This document shows positions 11,314 to 22,163 of a stretch of 64,000 nucleotides of DNA, in pieces (position 1 is the stretch's first letter; the number at the start of each line of letters is the position of its first letter). A model generated the notes under the pieces. The model did no database searches. It worked only from the letters and a program-made list of their open reading frames with translations, and was not told the origin of the DNA. The DNA lies in the NCBI GenBank assembly GCA_039519185.1, contig CM076847.1:19837251-19901250 (forward strand), written 5' to 3'. Position numbers and translations under genes: made by a program. Source of the stretch: Astragalus membranaceus (lineage: Eukaryota > Streptophyta > Magnoliopsida > Fabales > Fabaceae).

Positions 11314-11846
11314 CTGCTCTAAATCGTAGCTCCAATCCCCCAAAAAACGAAGTGCCTTCAAAATTCTGAAACAGCATTAAAAACCCTAATTTTTACGCAC
11401 CATCGCGACGCGGCCCGTGGCCGTCGCGTCGCGACAATTGGCAGAAACTTCAGGTCTCGCAAACTGCTCCAGGTCGCGTCGCGAATCCCTCCTGGTCGCG
11501 ACGCGAGAAATGACAGAAAGTTTTGGCTTGTAAAGACTCCTCCAAATCGCGTCGCGAACCTTCCTGGTCGCGACGCGAAAAATGACAGAAAGTTCTGATT
11601 ACCAAAATTCCTCTAGATTGCTGCATTTCCGGGCAAGTGTCTGGTTCGCCGAAAGGTGCCACAATCAATTAAGAGGTCTTCAAGTCCCATTTAGCTCCAA
11701 AAGTGAAGGAATAACTTACAATTGAACTTCCTACTACAATGATCTAAAACTGAACTAAATCCCAGATAATGACTGTTATACAATAAAAACCCTGCACAAT
11801 TGGTCCTAAAAATGCCTAACTTACATCATATGACTGGGAGTCAACA
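11314..11846 (-). repeat. Extra partial LTR (U3) copy just after the primer site
   Basis: About 533 bp matching the LTR's starting part. On the minus strand it begins with the LTR's own TGTTGACTCCC start and breaks off inside AGCAG-rich sequence at about 11314. It lies 45 bases inside the primer site. This is a third, truncated LTR copy within the element. Confidence 0.88.
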
Positions 11847-11891
11847 CATCTAGAATTAACGCGTTTGCCTTGTCGACAACAAAGTCAACAA

Positions 11892-11909
11892 TCCCCGGCA
11901 ACGGCGCCA
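11892..11909 (-). promoter_or_regulatory. Primer-binding site, tRNA-Asp type
   Basis: The minus strand reads TGGCGCCGTTGCCGGGGA, complementary to the 3' end of plant tRNA-Asp including CCA. It lies six bases inside the 5' LTR and sets the element's orientation. Confidence 0.92.
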
Positions 11910-11915
11910 AAAACT

Positions 11916-13202
11916 TGTTAACAATTTGGCATGTGTACCAATTGTCGCAAGTAATACAATTTATCGGTAAGAACCGGTCGATCCACAGGGATTGCGCGTT
12001 GACAACAATAGCAAATTTGTAAATTCGTAGATTGTAGATAGGTGATTAATCGAGTATTTGGTAACAGAATACGAACGTGAATTAATAATGCAAGAAAAAC
12101 GACTAGGGATCGAATCCTCTCACCTCGCCTATCACATGAACCTCAGCCAATTCAAGTTAATTATTCAATTTCTAGATTCAATTCACCAATTTAGGTCAAG
12201 GGCAATTCCTTGTCTCAAGACCCCTATTACCCTAAGAGTTACCCTAATTCCTTAGGTGAGTCATGCCAGAGGGTAACGCATTAAGATTAAGAATTAATAA
12301 GAATTCACATAAGCTATCACATATTCCTATGGTGATTACTAGCATGTGATCTAAATACCCAATTTCCAGCTACTAATTCATATCCCTATGCAATCACTAG
12401 CCTGGATCATCGCAATTATCATATGTAATTGAAAAGCGTTAAGAACATAGGTAATTAGACAAGCAAATCGAATAACAACTGAATTAACTAAATCAATGGT
12501 TCACATGATAGGTTTGGGAGATTCATCTCTCCCTAATCTAAAGAATTAGTTACAAATCATCCTAAGGGTGGAAACCAACATAGAATAGAAAACAAACATA
12601 AAGGAAGACATTTAGAACCTTCAATCCCTTGTTCCCAAGTGGTGAGAAGGCTCCAAATTCGCACCTCCAGCTGCTCCAAATCGTAGCTCCAATCCCCCAA
12701 AAACGAAGTGCCTTCAAAATTCTGAAACAGCATTAAACACCCTAATTTTTACGCACCATCGCGACGCGGCCCGTGGCCGTCGCGTCGCGACAATTGGCAG
12801 AAACTTCAGGTCTCGCAAACTGCTCCAGGTCGTGTCGCGAATCCCTCCTGGTCGCGACGCGAGAAATGACAGAAAGTTTTGGCTTGTAAAGACTCCTCCA
12901 AATCGCGTCGCGAACCTTCCTGGTCGCGACGCGAAAAATGACAGAAAGTTCTGATTACCAAAATTCCTCTAGATTGCTGCATTTCCGGGCAAGTGTCTGG
13001 TTCGCCGAAAGGTGCCACAATCAATTAAGAGGTCTTCAAGTCCCATTTAGCTCCAAAAGTGAAGGAATAACTTACAATTGAACTTCCTACTACAATGATC
13101 TAAAACTGAACTAAATCCCAGATAATGACTGTTATACAATAAAAACCCTACACAATTGGTCCTAAAAATGCCTAACTTACATCATATGACTGGGAGTCAA
13201 CA
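11916..13202 (-). repeat. 5' LTR of the nested element (1287 bp)
   Basis: Partner of 8664-9951. The visible differences are single bases, for example GCAAGTG versus GCATGTG near the start, and one CGCGTCGCG word changed to CGTGTCGCG. Confidence 0.93.
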
Positions 13203-13561
13203 GTATTCCCTTGATTGCTATTATTGATACTGGTGCTACGCATTCATTTATTGCTGCTTTATGTGCTGAGAAATTGGACCTTGTTTTATCTTCTATGATG
13301 AGGGAGATGGTTATTGACACTCCAGCTAAGGGTTCAGTAACTACCTCTCTTGTGTGTGCTAAGTGCCCTCTGTCAATCTTCGGCAGAGATTTTCTTGTTG
13401 ACCTTATTTGTTTGCCGTTGGGAGGGTTGGATGTCATTCTTGGTATGGACTGGTTAGTATTTAACCATGTGCATATTAATTGTTCCCGAAGATCTGTGAG
13501 TTTCCTTCCTCCTGAGAAGAAGGATCTGTTTTGTTGCCTGCTGGTCATTTGCATAAGGTAA
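13203..13561 (+). pseudogene. Chromovirus protease (aspartic) segment of the gag-pro ORF
   Basis: After the GTATT duplication the frame continues with an aspartic-protease signature, IDTGATHSFIA, near the start. GLDVILGMDWL lies about 75 residues later, both typical of retroviral-type pepsin folds. This enzyme matures the polyprotein. It has lost its upstream half through the nested insertion. At its 3' end it shifts frame (frame 2 to frame 1) between about 13531 and 13561, separating it from the RT. Confidence 0.88.
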
Positions 13562-15834
13562 TGAAAGAGGGAGTTCATCTGTTTGCCTTGATGGCGTTAT
13601 TGTCTGCTGAGAATCAGGCGATCATCGAAGGGGTGCAAGTAGTGTGTGAGTTTCCTGAAGTGTTCCCGGATGAAATTCCAAGTGTCCCGCCAGAGAGGGA
13701 GGTTGAGTTTGCCATTGATCTTATACCTGGTACTAGGCCTGTGTCTATGGCACCGTACCGAATGTCAGCCTCAGAGTTGTCTGAATTGAAAAAGCAATTA
13801 GAAGATCTACTTGAGAAGAAATTTGTAAGGCCAAGTGTGTCACCGTGGGGTGCTCCGGTATTGTTAGTGAAAAAGAAGGACGGGAGTATGAGACTTTGTG
13901 TCGATTATAGGCAATTGAACAAAGTGACAATAAAGAACAGGTATCCGCTTCCCAGAATTGATGATCTGATGGACCAGTTGGTAGGTACTAAGGTGTTTAG
14001 TAAAATCGATTTGAGGTCGGGTTATCACCAGATCAAGGTAAAGGATGAAGACATTCAGAAAACCGCTTTCAGAACGAGATATGGGCACTATGAGTATTCT
14101 GTGATGCCGTTTGGTGTTACCAACGCGCCGGGTGTGTTTATGGAGTACATGAATCGTACTTTCCATAGTTACTTGGATCGGTTTGTAGTTGTGTTTATTG
14201 ACGACATTCTGGTGTATTCGAAAACAGAAGAGGAGCACGCAGAACATTTGAGGTTAGTGCTAGAAGTGTTGAAAGAAAAGAAATTGTATGCAAAATTGTC
14301 TAAGTGTGAGTTCTGGCTGAATGAAGTAGGTTTCCTTGGTCATATTATCTCTGGTAATGGTATAGCTGTGGACCCAGCCAAGGTTGATGCTGTGTCGCAA
14401 TGGGAGAGCCCGAATTCAGTTACTGAAATTAGGAGTTTCTTGGGATTAGCTGGTTACTACAGGAGGTTTATTGAAGGTTTCTCGAAGTTGGCACTTTCGT
14501 TGACTCAATTGACATGTAAGGGAAAAGCTTTTGTGTGGGATGCACGCTGTGAGGAGAGCTTCAATGAGTTGAAGAAGAGGTTGACCACATCGCCCGTTTT
14601 GACTTTGCCTGTTCCGGATCAACCATTTGTAGTATATTGTGATGCTTCCAAGATGGGTTTGGGAGGTGTGTTAATGCAAGAGGGTAAGGTAGTAGCTTAT
14701 GCGTCCAGGCAGTTGAGGACCCATGAGAAGAACTACCCTACTCATGATTTGGAGCTTGCTGCAATTGTGTTCGTGCTGAAAATTTGGAGGCACTATCTGT
14801 ATGGTACTAGATTTGAAGTGTTTAGTGACCATAAGAGTCTAAAATACTTGTTTGATCAGAAGGAGCTGAATATGAGACAGAGACGTTGGTTAGAACTGCT
14901 GAAGGATTATGATTTCGGCTTGAACTATCACCCCGGCAAGGCTAATGTCGTGGTTGATGCTTTAAGTCGGAAGAGCTTGCATATGTCGGCTATGATGGTG
15001 AAAGAATTAGAGTTGATTGAGCAGTTTCGGGACATGAGTCTGGTTTGTGAAGTGACACCGCAGAGTGTCAGATTGGGAATGTTGAAGATCGGCAATGAAT
15101 TTTTGATTAGTATTCGAGAAGCCCAAAAGTCAGATGTGAAGTTGGTGGACTTGTTAGTTGTGAATGATCAAGCTGTGAATGGGGATTTCAAGTTAGATTC
15201 CCAAGGTGTATTGAGATTCAGGGATAGGATTTGTATTCCTGATGATGCTGAGATGAAGAGAATGATTCTTGAGGAGAGCCATAGGAGCAAGTTGAGTATT
15301 CATCCAGGGGCTACGAAAATGTACCAAGATTTGAAGAAGTTGTTCTGGTGGCCTGGTATGAAGAAGGATGTGGCCCAGTTTGTGTATTCTTGTCTGACTT
15401 GTCAGAAGTCTAAGATTGAGCATCAGAAGCCTGCGGGGTTGATGCAACCATTGGAGATTCCGGAATGGAAATGGGATAGCATTTCCATGGATTTTGTGAC
15501 TGGTTTGCCAAATACAATGAGAGGGTTTGATGCTATATGGGTGGTTGTGGACAGGTTGTCAAAGTCTGCTCATTTCTTACCAATTAATATGACTTATCCA
15601 GTTCCAAAGTTGGCAGAGATCTACATCAAGACAATTGTGAAGTTGCATGGCGTTCCGCTTAGTATTGTATCTGATAGAGATCCAAGATTCACATCTGAAT
15701 TTTGGAAAAGTTTGCAGGAAGCTTTGGGTTCTAAGTTGAGGTTGAGCTCCGCTTATCATCCGCGGACAGATGGTCAGACGGAGAGGACTATTCAGTCGTT
15801 AGAGGACTTGTTGAGAGCATGTGTTCTTGAGTAG
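13531..15834 (+). pseudogene. pol: Chromovirus pol: reverse transcriptase, RNase H, integrase
   Basis: A 767-residue frame. The RT fingers/palm begin near residue 90, with CVDYRQLN near 125 and the catalytic FIDDILVYS at 222-230. RNase H begins near 365 (YCDASKMGLGG, first catalytic Asp about 371). The integrase HHCC zinc finger starts at about 583 (HRSKLSIHPG, then SCLTCQKS). The DDE triad is D654, D715 and E751. One variant is APGVFME after the RT NAP motif, where APAVFMD is usual. The frame ends at TAG 15832-15834, yet the same frame reopens directly with typical integrase sequence, so TAG probably replaces a Trp codon. The 5' end is out of frame with the protease. Confidence 0.93.
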
Positions 15835-16554
15835 GGAGGTTCATGGGATTCTCATCTTCCGTTGATAGAGTTCACTTACAACAACAGTTTTCATTCTAGT
15901 ATTGGTATGGCACCGTTTGAGGCGTTGTATGGTCGGAGATGTAGGACTCCGTTGTGTTGGTATGAATCTGGGGAGAGTGCAGTGTTGGGACCTGAAATTG
16001 TGCGAGAAACAACTGAGAAGGTAAAATTAATCCGTGAGAAGATGAAAGCGTCGCAGAGTCGACAAAAGTGCTATCATGATAAGAGAAGGAAGGATTTAGA
16101 GTTTCAGGCAGGTGATCATGTGTTTCTGAGAGTCACTCCGGTGACTGGTGTTGGGCGTGCCTTGAAATCTAAGAAGTTAACTCCCCGTTTCATTGGTCCG
16201 TATCAGATTACGGAGAGGGTGGGAAGTGTTGCCTATAGGGTGGCCTTGCCGCCTAATCTTTCGAACTTGCATGACGTGTTTCACGTGTCACAACTTCGAA
16301 AGTATGTTCCAGACCCGTCTCATGTGATTCAGATGGACGAAGTAGAGGTACGGGATAATCTCACGGTTGAGACTATGCCTGTGCGAATTGAAGATAGAGA
16401 AGTGAAGATTCTGAGAGGGAAGGAGATTCTTTTGGTGAAAGTGGTTTGGTTAGGAGCTGCAGGTGAGAGTATGACTTGGGAGCTGGAGAGTAAGATGCGG
16501 GAAGCATATCCGGAGTTGTTTGATTCAGGTAATTTCGAGGACGAAATATTCTAA
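15835..16554 (+). pseudogene. Integrase C-terminus with GPY/F module and chromodomain
   Basis: Same frame as the pol ORF, after the single TAG. It starts with integrase catalytic-core tail (LIEFTYNNSFHSSIGMAPFE). Next come the GPY/F module (RFIGPYQITERVGSVAYRV) and LHDVFHVSQLRKYVPDPSHV. The last ~60 residues resemble a chromodomain (VKVVWLGAAGESMTWELESK). In chromoviruses this domain biases integration towards heterochromatin. Any ATG in this piece is internal, so it would not be made separately. Confidence 0.88.
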
Positions 16555-16566
16555 GTGAGGGAGAGT
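16553..16566 (+). promoter_or_regulatory. Polypurine tract of the chromovirus
   Basis: AAGTGAGGGAGAG immediately precedes the 3' LTR at 16567. It lies just after the stop codon of the chromodomain ORF. Confidence 0.8.
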
Positions 16567-19137
16567 TGTAACGCCCCAAAATAATTTAATTAATTATTTA
16601 ATTAAGTTATTTAAGGCTTACAATATTTATTTAATTTAATTAAATAATTCAAGGTTTAATTATTTTATTTTATTTATTAGGAGGTGTTGTCACGAATTAA
16701 GTGGTGCGAGCAAGGGCCCGTGATCCACAATTAGGCCCGTGGCCCATTGCCTAGTCAAGGAATTCGACTCACAAGGGGTCTTAGAAGTTAGTTTTCATTT
16801 TTTGACTCAAGTGGGAAAAGAAAGAAAAGAAACGTAAAAAGGAGAGAGTGAGAAGAGGAGAAGTGCGAAGTGAAGAGGAGAAGAAGAGAAGGGGGCAAAT
16901 CACTCAAGGAGGAGGAAGAGCTTGATTGGAGTCTTGCATTTTCCTTGGAGCTTTGCTAGCAATTTTCGACTTCCATAAGGTTAGGGGGTCCTCTTTTGTT
17001 TTTAATACCTTATGCGAATTGGTGATGCTTAGGGTTAGGGTTCTAGGATAGTTTCCATGAATGAATTGTGATGTTGATGATTAATTTATAGTATTGCGAT
17101 GCTTGAATTTGAATTGCCTATGTTGAAATCGCACGATTAATGTTTGAATTGTTGCTAATGTGAATTGGATGTCATATGTTTGAATATATGACTTATTGGT
17201 GCTTACTTGTTGAAAATTGAGAATCATGGTGATACTTGAATCATATATATAATTGAGTGTTTTGGTGAATTTAAATTGGCAATTGAATTGAAGAATTCTG
17301 ATTTTGGAAGCCCCTAGGCGCCTTGGGCGCCATATGCATGTTGCTGGATTTTGTGTTCTGCGCCTTAGTCATGGGCGCCAGGCGCCCAGCAGTGTCCCTG
17401 CGCCAGTTTTCCAATTCTGTTGCCCCTGTGTTGCTGTTTCTGTGTCACTGTGTTGCTGTGCCTGTTGCCACTGTGTGGCTGTGTTCTGTGTCACTGTGCT
17501 GCCAGTTTTGGCGCTATGTGCTTGTGTCATGGGGGCCAAGGGCCCCAATGTTCTGGTGATGGTTTTGTAAAATTTGGTTTCAGGTTTTCATAGTCAGGTA
17601 AAATGGCTCGTGCAAAATGATTTTGGGCACCAAAATAGTTGGGTTGCGTGTTTTCACTAGGCGCCTAGTGTATGGGAGCCAAAAATGCTGTTCACTTTTT
17701 GACAAAACTTTTATTGGGTTCTCATATTCTGAGCATTTGGCTCGTGTAAAATCAATTTCGAAGTAAAATGAGTTTTGTTGCATGTTGGCCTTAGGCGCCT
17801 AGTGCCTGGGCGCCGTGTTGCTGTGCTGGGCGCACTGCGCCTATGCGCGTGCTGTTTCCTGGGCGCCAAGCGCCTATGCGCGCTGCTGTTCCCTGGGCGC
17901 CGAGCGCCTATGCGCGTTACTGTCTCCTGGGCGCCATGCGCCTATGCGTGTTGCCTTTCCTGGGCGCCAAGCTCTGTGTTGCTCCTGGGCGCCCAGCGCC
18001 CATGCGCCAGTTCCAGGATGTCTAAGTATTTTTCCTATTTTGTTTTTAATGTAACTTTTGACTCGATTATCCAAATTTAACGGTTCAAAATGCGTTTCGA
18101 AGCTAATTTCAGTGTCTATCCAATTGTTCCAATTTTATGCAAAAATAAATTATTTTACTGGTGTTTTCTGGGCTGATGGTGTTCAAGTGTCTAAATGGCT
18201 ATTTTTATCCACTTTCCCTATGTCGTGTCAATGTCCTAAATTGGTCTATCTGAATTGGAGTTGGTGTGAGTGGTGGGCTGAATTTGGTGAGTGTGATAAG
18301 GTGAGATTGGTGAGCAGAGGCTTCGGCCTAATTTTAATTTGGTGAGCTGATTAATGCACTATGGTGAGATTATGAATTAAAATGGTGAGCTGAATGAAAT
18401 AGTGATTTTATTTAATTGTAGTGTGTTGTGATGCATTTCCATAACACCTCATGAAATCATGTGCATTATTGGTGAGCAGAGGCTTCGGCCTAATTTTATT
18501 TGGTGAGCAGAGGCTACGGCCTATTTGTATTTGGTGACGGATCCGACATGCATGTGCCCGTGGAGTTTGGGTTGCATTTCATGCATAACCATACCTTTTG
18601 CATTGTTGTTTGGTGCATGTAACTGTGGTGTGGTTATTGCCTTTATTGTGAATTGGTGTGTCTGTTTCCCTTTTCCTATGCAGTGCTTAATTCCCATATG
18701 TTATTAATTATGAAAAGAGACTCACCCTACTGCTTTTATGTTGCTTCTTATGTCGGCAACGTGCAGGTAATAACGAGTGAAGGTTTCCCTTATGCCTTCG
18801 TCTGGTAGGAAGTGTCACGCTCTGATACGTAGCACCAGGGGGGGTGTCCTATGTTTATGTGTTGTTTTCATTAACCGTTAGATTTTATTGGTGATGTATT
18901 GGTTTTTATTGTTAGAACTTATTATTATTCCGCTGCTGGTGGTGATTGAATTTAGCTGATGCGAACTAAACGTTTTTTTTGTTTATGGTGCTATGTACCT
19001 TGTATTTTGAACCGAACTGTGAAAAGTGAAGTGGTTGATTTTATGATGTAAGTGTAGCACTCGCTTAAATTATTTTCAAAAAAAAAAGAAACTCTGATTT
19101 TATTAAAAAGTAAGGTTATTAGAAAAGGGGTGTTACA
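16567..19137 (+). repeat. 3' LTR of the chromovirus (2571 bp)
   Basis: Partner of 4944-7527 with the same ends. It is shorter by a small deletion in the GGCGCC-rich block near 17970. Confidence 0.95.
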
Positions 19138-19241
19138 ATGTCCAATCAATTTATCACTATCAAATCTCAACATGCAACGTGATTAGAGATTTTTATTTTA
19201 TTAGAAATAAATGCACATAACATACCAAGATCAACAAATAA
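19138..19241. other. Pre-insertion flank of the chromovirus
   Basis: AT-rich and non-coding. It begins with ATGTC, the altered right target-site copy, and leads into a copia fragment. Confidence 0.5.
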
Positions 19242-20078
19242 ATGCACATTTCTAGAGCTAGGAAATGTGTTTTCCTAGGATATAAATCTGGTGTAAAGGG
19301 TGCTGTATTACTGGACTTGAATAACAAGGAGCTATTCATTTCTAGAAATGTTACTTATCATGAAGACATCCTACCTTATAAGGGATCACAAGCAGTTTCG
19401 AAGTGGAATTACATTTCCTCCAATGACCATGAAAATGATACTGAGTTAGTTGCACCAGAACCTGTAGGTGCAGAGTCTGTATACATGGAGATCCCTAAGG
19501 GTGTTAAATGCAGCAAACAGAACCAAGTGTGCAAACTAAAGAAATCTTTGTACGGGTTGAAACAAGCAAGTAGAAAATGGTATGAAAAACTCACTAGCCT
19601 GCTGCTCACTCAAGGATACAAACAATCTGCTTCTGATTATTCTCTATTCACTTGCAATCAAGCTGAACATTTCACTGCCATCCTAGTCTACGTGGATGAT
19701 ATTATATTGGCAGGGAACTCCATGACTGAGTTTGACAGGATTAAGAAAATTCTAGACAATGCCTTCAAGATTAAAGACTTAGGTCCTCTTCAATATTTTC
19801 TTGGCTTGGAAGTGGCACAGTCAAATACTGGCATATCTATATGTCAAAGGAAGTATTGCCTAGATTTACTACATGAATCTGGTTTCTTGGGATCCAAGCC
19901 TGCTTCCACTCCATTAGACAGCAATCTGAAACTTCACCAAGATGGAGGGGAGCCTTATGCAGACCCAGAATCATACAGAAGACTGATTGGCAAGCTATTG
20001 TATCTTACTAATACAGTAACTATTTCATACAATCCAACACCCCACAGTGAATTCGATTATACATACAATCCAAACTAA
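19242..20078 (+). pseudogene. Ty1/copia pol fragment (integrase tail and RT)
   Basis: The frame begins with integrase C-terminal sequence (KCVFLGYKSGVKG, LFISRNVTYHED). It then jumps to the RT core: MEIPKGV, CKLKKSLYGLKQASRKWYEKL, the catalytic YVDDIILAG, LGPLQYFLGLEV and KLLYLTNT. The stretch between integrase tail and MEIPKG is far too short, so roughly 100 residues of RT are deleted in frame. After LLYLTNT the copia similarity stops. There is no LTR next to it. It is a dead fragment of an Ale-like type (lineage by inference). Confidence 0.88.
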
Positions 20079-20640
20079 AGGGAGACATATCAATTGAGAC
20101 ATAGAAAAATTTGCACCGAAGAGAACAACACCGCATCAATCATCAATAGAGGGAAAATAAATATTTAAAAGTAAAAAACGATGAAAGGGAAGAAAATATT
20201 GAAACAGAGTTTTCAAAGAAAAATTCAAATAAAAACTCACTGATTGGGAATCATCCAATACTTATTGGGAGTGTATTTTTGATGGATCTTCCATCTGAGC
20301 GTCTTCGAAGTCCATGTAAACCAACGAACACCTGACTTGTACCTGGACAAAAAAAATTTCAACACCATAAGAAACAATGAATGTGGTTCCAAATCTGTAA
20401 CTAACCAATTGCATCAATGCTTTGGAAAAATAAATTGTTTGGACAAAAAATTCAGTTACAGGGTTAATATGTATGTCAGAAAACTAGACAAAATAGCATT
20501 TTTGTAAAATATGGAAAAGATTCAAAGTCATTCACCAATCAAATTTTAAATACAGAAATAATAAATTGAAACACAATTGTATAAATTTACAATTCATAAG
20601 AAAGAGAAAAGTCAAAATTTAAGAAAGAGAAATGCAGCTT
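20079..20640. other. AT-rich stretch with a possible minus-strand exon
   Basis: On the minus strand a CAG/acceptor-like border near 20343 precedes about 105 bases open to a CAG|TGAGTT-like donor near 20238. This resembles an exon but no protein is recognised. The 24-mer at 20222-20245 is repeated in inverted orientation at 21191-21214. Confidence 0.25.
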
Positions 20641-21055
20641 ACAGTTCTTTCTTAAGATATGACTTTTGACGGTTTTGTATCGAGTATCAAACTTGCAGCA
20701 TTTTCATCTAGTTTTCCATTTATATCACCTCCTACCTGGTAGAAAAATAAGCAAGTATTATTATACACAAATAAGTAAATTTATTATATTCCATCAATTA
20801 AAACTTCTAAGATCTAAGTACTAACTCAAAAACCAAACATATTATATACATAAATAAGTAAATGCAGCTTACATTTGCTGTCTGGTCCATGTCCTCCTCC
20901 TTAATTACATAATCATCGGGATTTATTACTTCACCAAAATCATCCCACTCTGATGTATTCTCATAACAGGGAAACATTGGGGCAACACTCGTTGAAGGGG
21001 GAACAAATCCATCAATAAATATGTCCCGGTATCCTCCACCGCGTGGACCAGCCAC
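20641..21055 (-). CDS. Unrecognised small gene or gene fragment, at least two exons
   Basis: ATG at 21055 (minus) opens 61 residues beginning MAGPRGGGYRDIFIDGFVPP and continuing to an acidic stretch (EWDDFGEVINPDDYVIKEED). It ends near 20872 at a GTAAGC donor. After an AT-rich intron, a CAG acceptor near 20737 starts a second piece, VGGDINGKLDENAASLILD, closing at TAA near 20656. The composition is protein-like, with an acidic C-half and no membrane segment. I do not recognise the family. It lies inside or next to a CACTA-like terminus (22163), so it may be a captured or transposon-encoded fragment. Confidence 0.4.
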
Positions 21056-21850
21056 TGGAAGTGCAAATTAAATTACCAAACGAACTTCAATAACCATTGT
21101 AAACACTAATACAAACATTAAAAATAATTGATGCACAATACACAATACACAAATTCATATTCCCAATATGTCATTTAGGGCTTATATGCGAATCAGTGAG
21201 TTTTTATTTGAATTCAAATAAAAATTCAAATCCATCTTCCAAACCCTAAAAATTTAAACACGCAAATAATACAAAATCAAACTTGCTAAAAGAAGTTAGG
21301 GCTTATATGCGAATCTGATTAAACAAAAATAGGAAAAAAAATGATATAATAAAAGGTGAGAAAAATCCAAATAGAAATAGAATCAAAATAGAAGCTAATA
21401 GAATCAAAAATTGGAAGATTTCACAGGAGAAGCGGAACGAACCTATCAATCAAAAGCGATTGGGCTTGGCGGCGTACTTCAATGTTTGGGTTTCTCGCTG
21501 CGATGAAGAAGGTGTAGGTGAAAGGAGGCTTCTGCGTGCGTTCAGTACGTTTAAGGGAACGAAGATGAAGGTGAAGCAGGGAACGAAGATGTTTGTGGAG
21601 ATTTCTCACCAAAAAAAAGAAGGTTGTTGAGATGGAGATGGAGCTGGCCAGTGTGGTGATGCGCTGTGTGCAGGTGAGGGAAGCGAAGATGCGGAGAAAA
21701 GGAACAAAAGGGATTGTGTTTTTTTGGGGTTTTTGGAAATAAAGATACGAAAGGGATTCTGTTTTTTCCTTTTTGGAATTGAGATTTTTCATCAGGAGGC
21801 GCGAGTTAAATTTTGGACGAGCGCTTTATTTTGGCAAAAATTTGCATGAC
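21056..21850. other. Putative 5' region of the small gene
   Basis: AT-rich, with TTAGGGCTTATATGCGAATC repeated at 21176 and 21297. A minus-strand open frame across 21421-21792 is Ser/Leu/Thr-rich and unrecognised. No defined gene is seen. Confidence 0.3.
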
Positions 21851-22163
21851 TTCGCGCTAAAGTATTTTATACATTGAATCGGTCTCTAAATCGGTCGCTA
21901 ATAGTGACCGAAAAAGTGGTCTCTAAAGCTAGCGACCGAAAAATCGGTCACTAACCAAAAAGTATTTTATACCTATTGAATTGGTCTCTAAATCGGTCGC
22001 TAATAGTGACCGAAAAAGTGGTCTCTAAAGCTAGCGACCGAAAAATCGGTCACTAACCAAAAAGTATTTTATACCTATTGAATCGGTCTCTAAATCGGTC
22101 GCTAAGGTGACCAATTTTTTTTGGTCGCTAAATCAGTCACTATTTAGCGAATTTCTAGTAGTG
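21850..22163 (-). mobile_element. Terminus of a CACTA-like DNA transposon with subterminal repeats
   Basis: Read from 22163 on the minus strand this starts CACTACTAGAAATTCGC, a CACTA-superfamily terminal sequence. It then shows about three ~101-bp tandem units rich in GGTCGCTAA/TTAGCGACC and GGTCACTAA words, which are direct and inverted subterminal repeats. The element should extend left, but no matching left terminus (CACTACTAG) was found before 19138, so it is truncated or rearranged. The base triplet outside is ACA (22164-22166). Confidence 0.7.

Larger units (their letters stand above)
8664..13202 (-). mobile_element. Nested non-autonomous LTR retrotransposon (tRNA-Asp primed, Athila-like signals)
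   Basis: Two near-identical LTRs (8664-9951 and 11916-13202) flank an internal region without any gag or pol frame. The primer site (minus strand, 11909-11892) reads TGGCGCCGTTGCCGGGGA, an exact match to the tRNA-Asp type. The polypurine tract next to the left LTR is also on the minus strand, so the 5' LTR is the right-hand copy. At least seven single-base differences separate the two LTRs, which suggests a recent insertion. It is flanked by a perfect GTATT duplication. Mobilisation would need proteins from another element. Confidence 0.95.
4944..19137 (+). mobile_element. Complete Ty3/gypsy chromovirus (Tekay-like), itself carrying a nested LTR element
   Basis: The element has two long LTRs starting TGTAAC and ending GTTACA, an initiator-Met primer site, gag, protease, RT, RNase H, integrase and a C-terminal chromodomain, in the order usual for chromoviruses. 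The flanks read ACGTC (4939-4943) and ATGTC (19138-19142), a 5-bp target-site duplication with one C-to-T change at a CpG. The coding region is broken by the nested insertion 8664-13202, a frameshift near 13531-13561 and an in-frame TAG at 15832. It cannot make its own proteins as it stands. Tekay is suggested by the chromodomain and the long LTRs. Confidence 0.93.
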
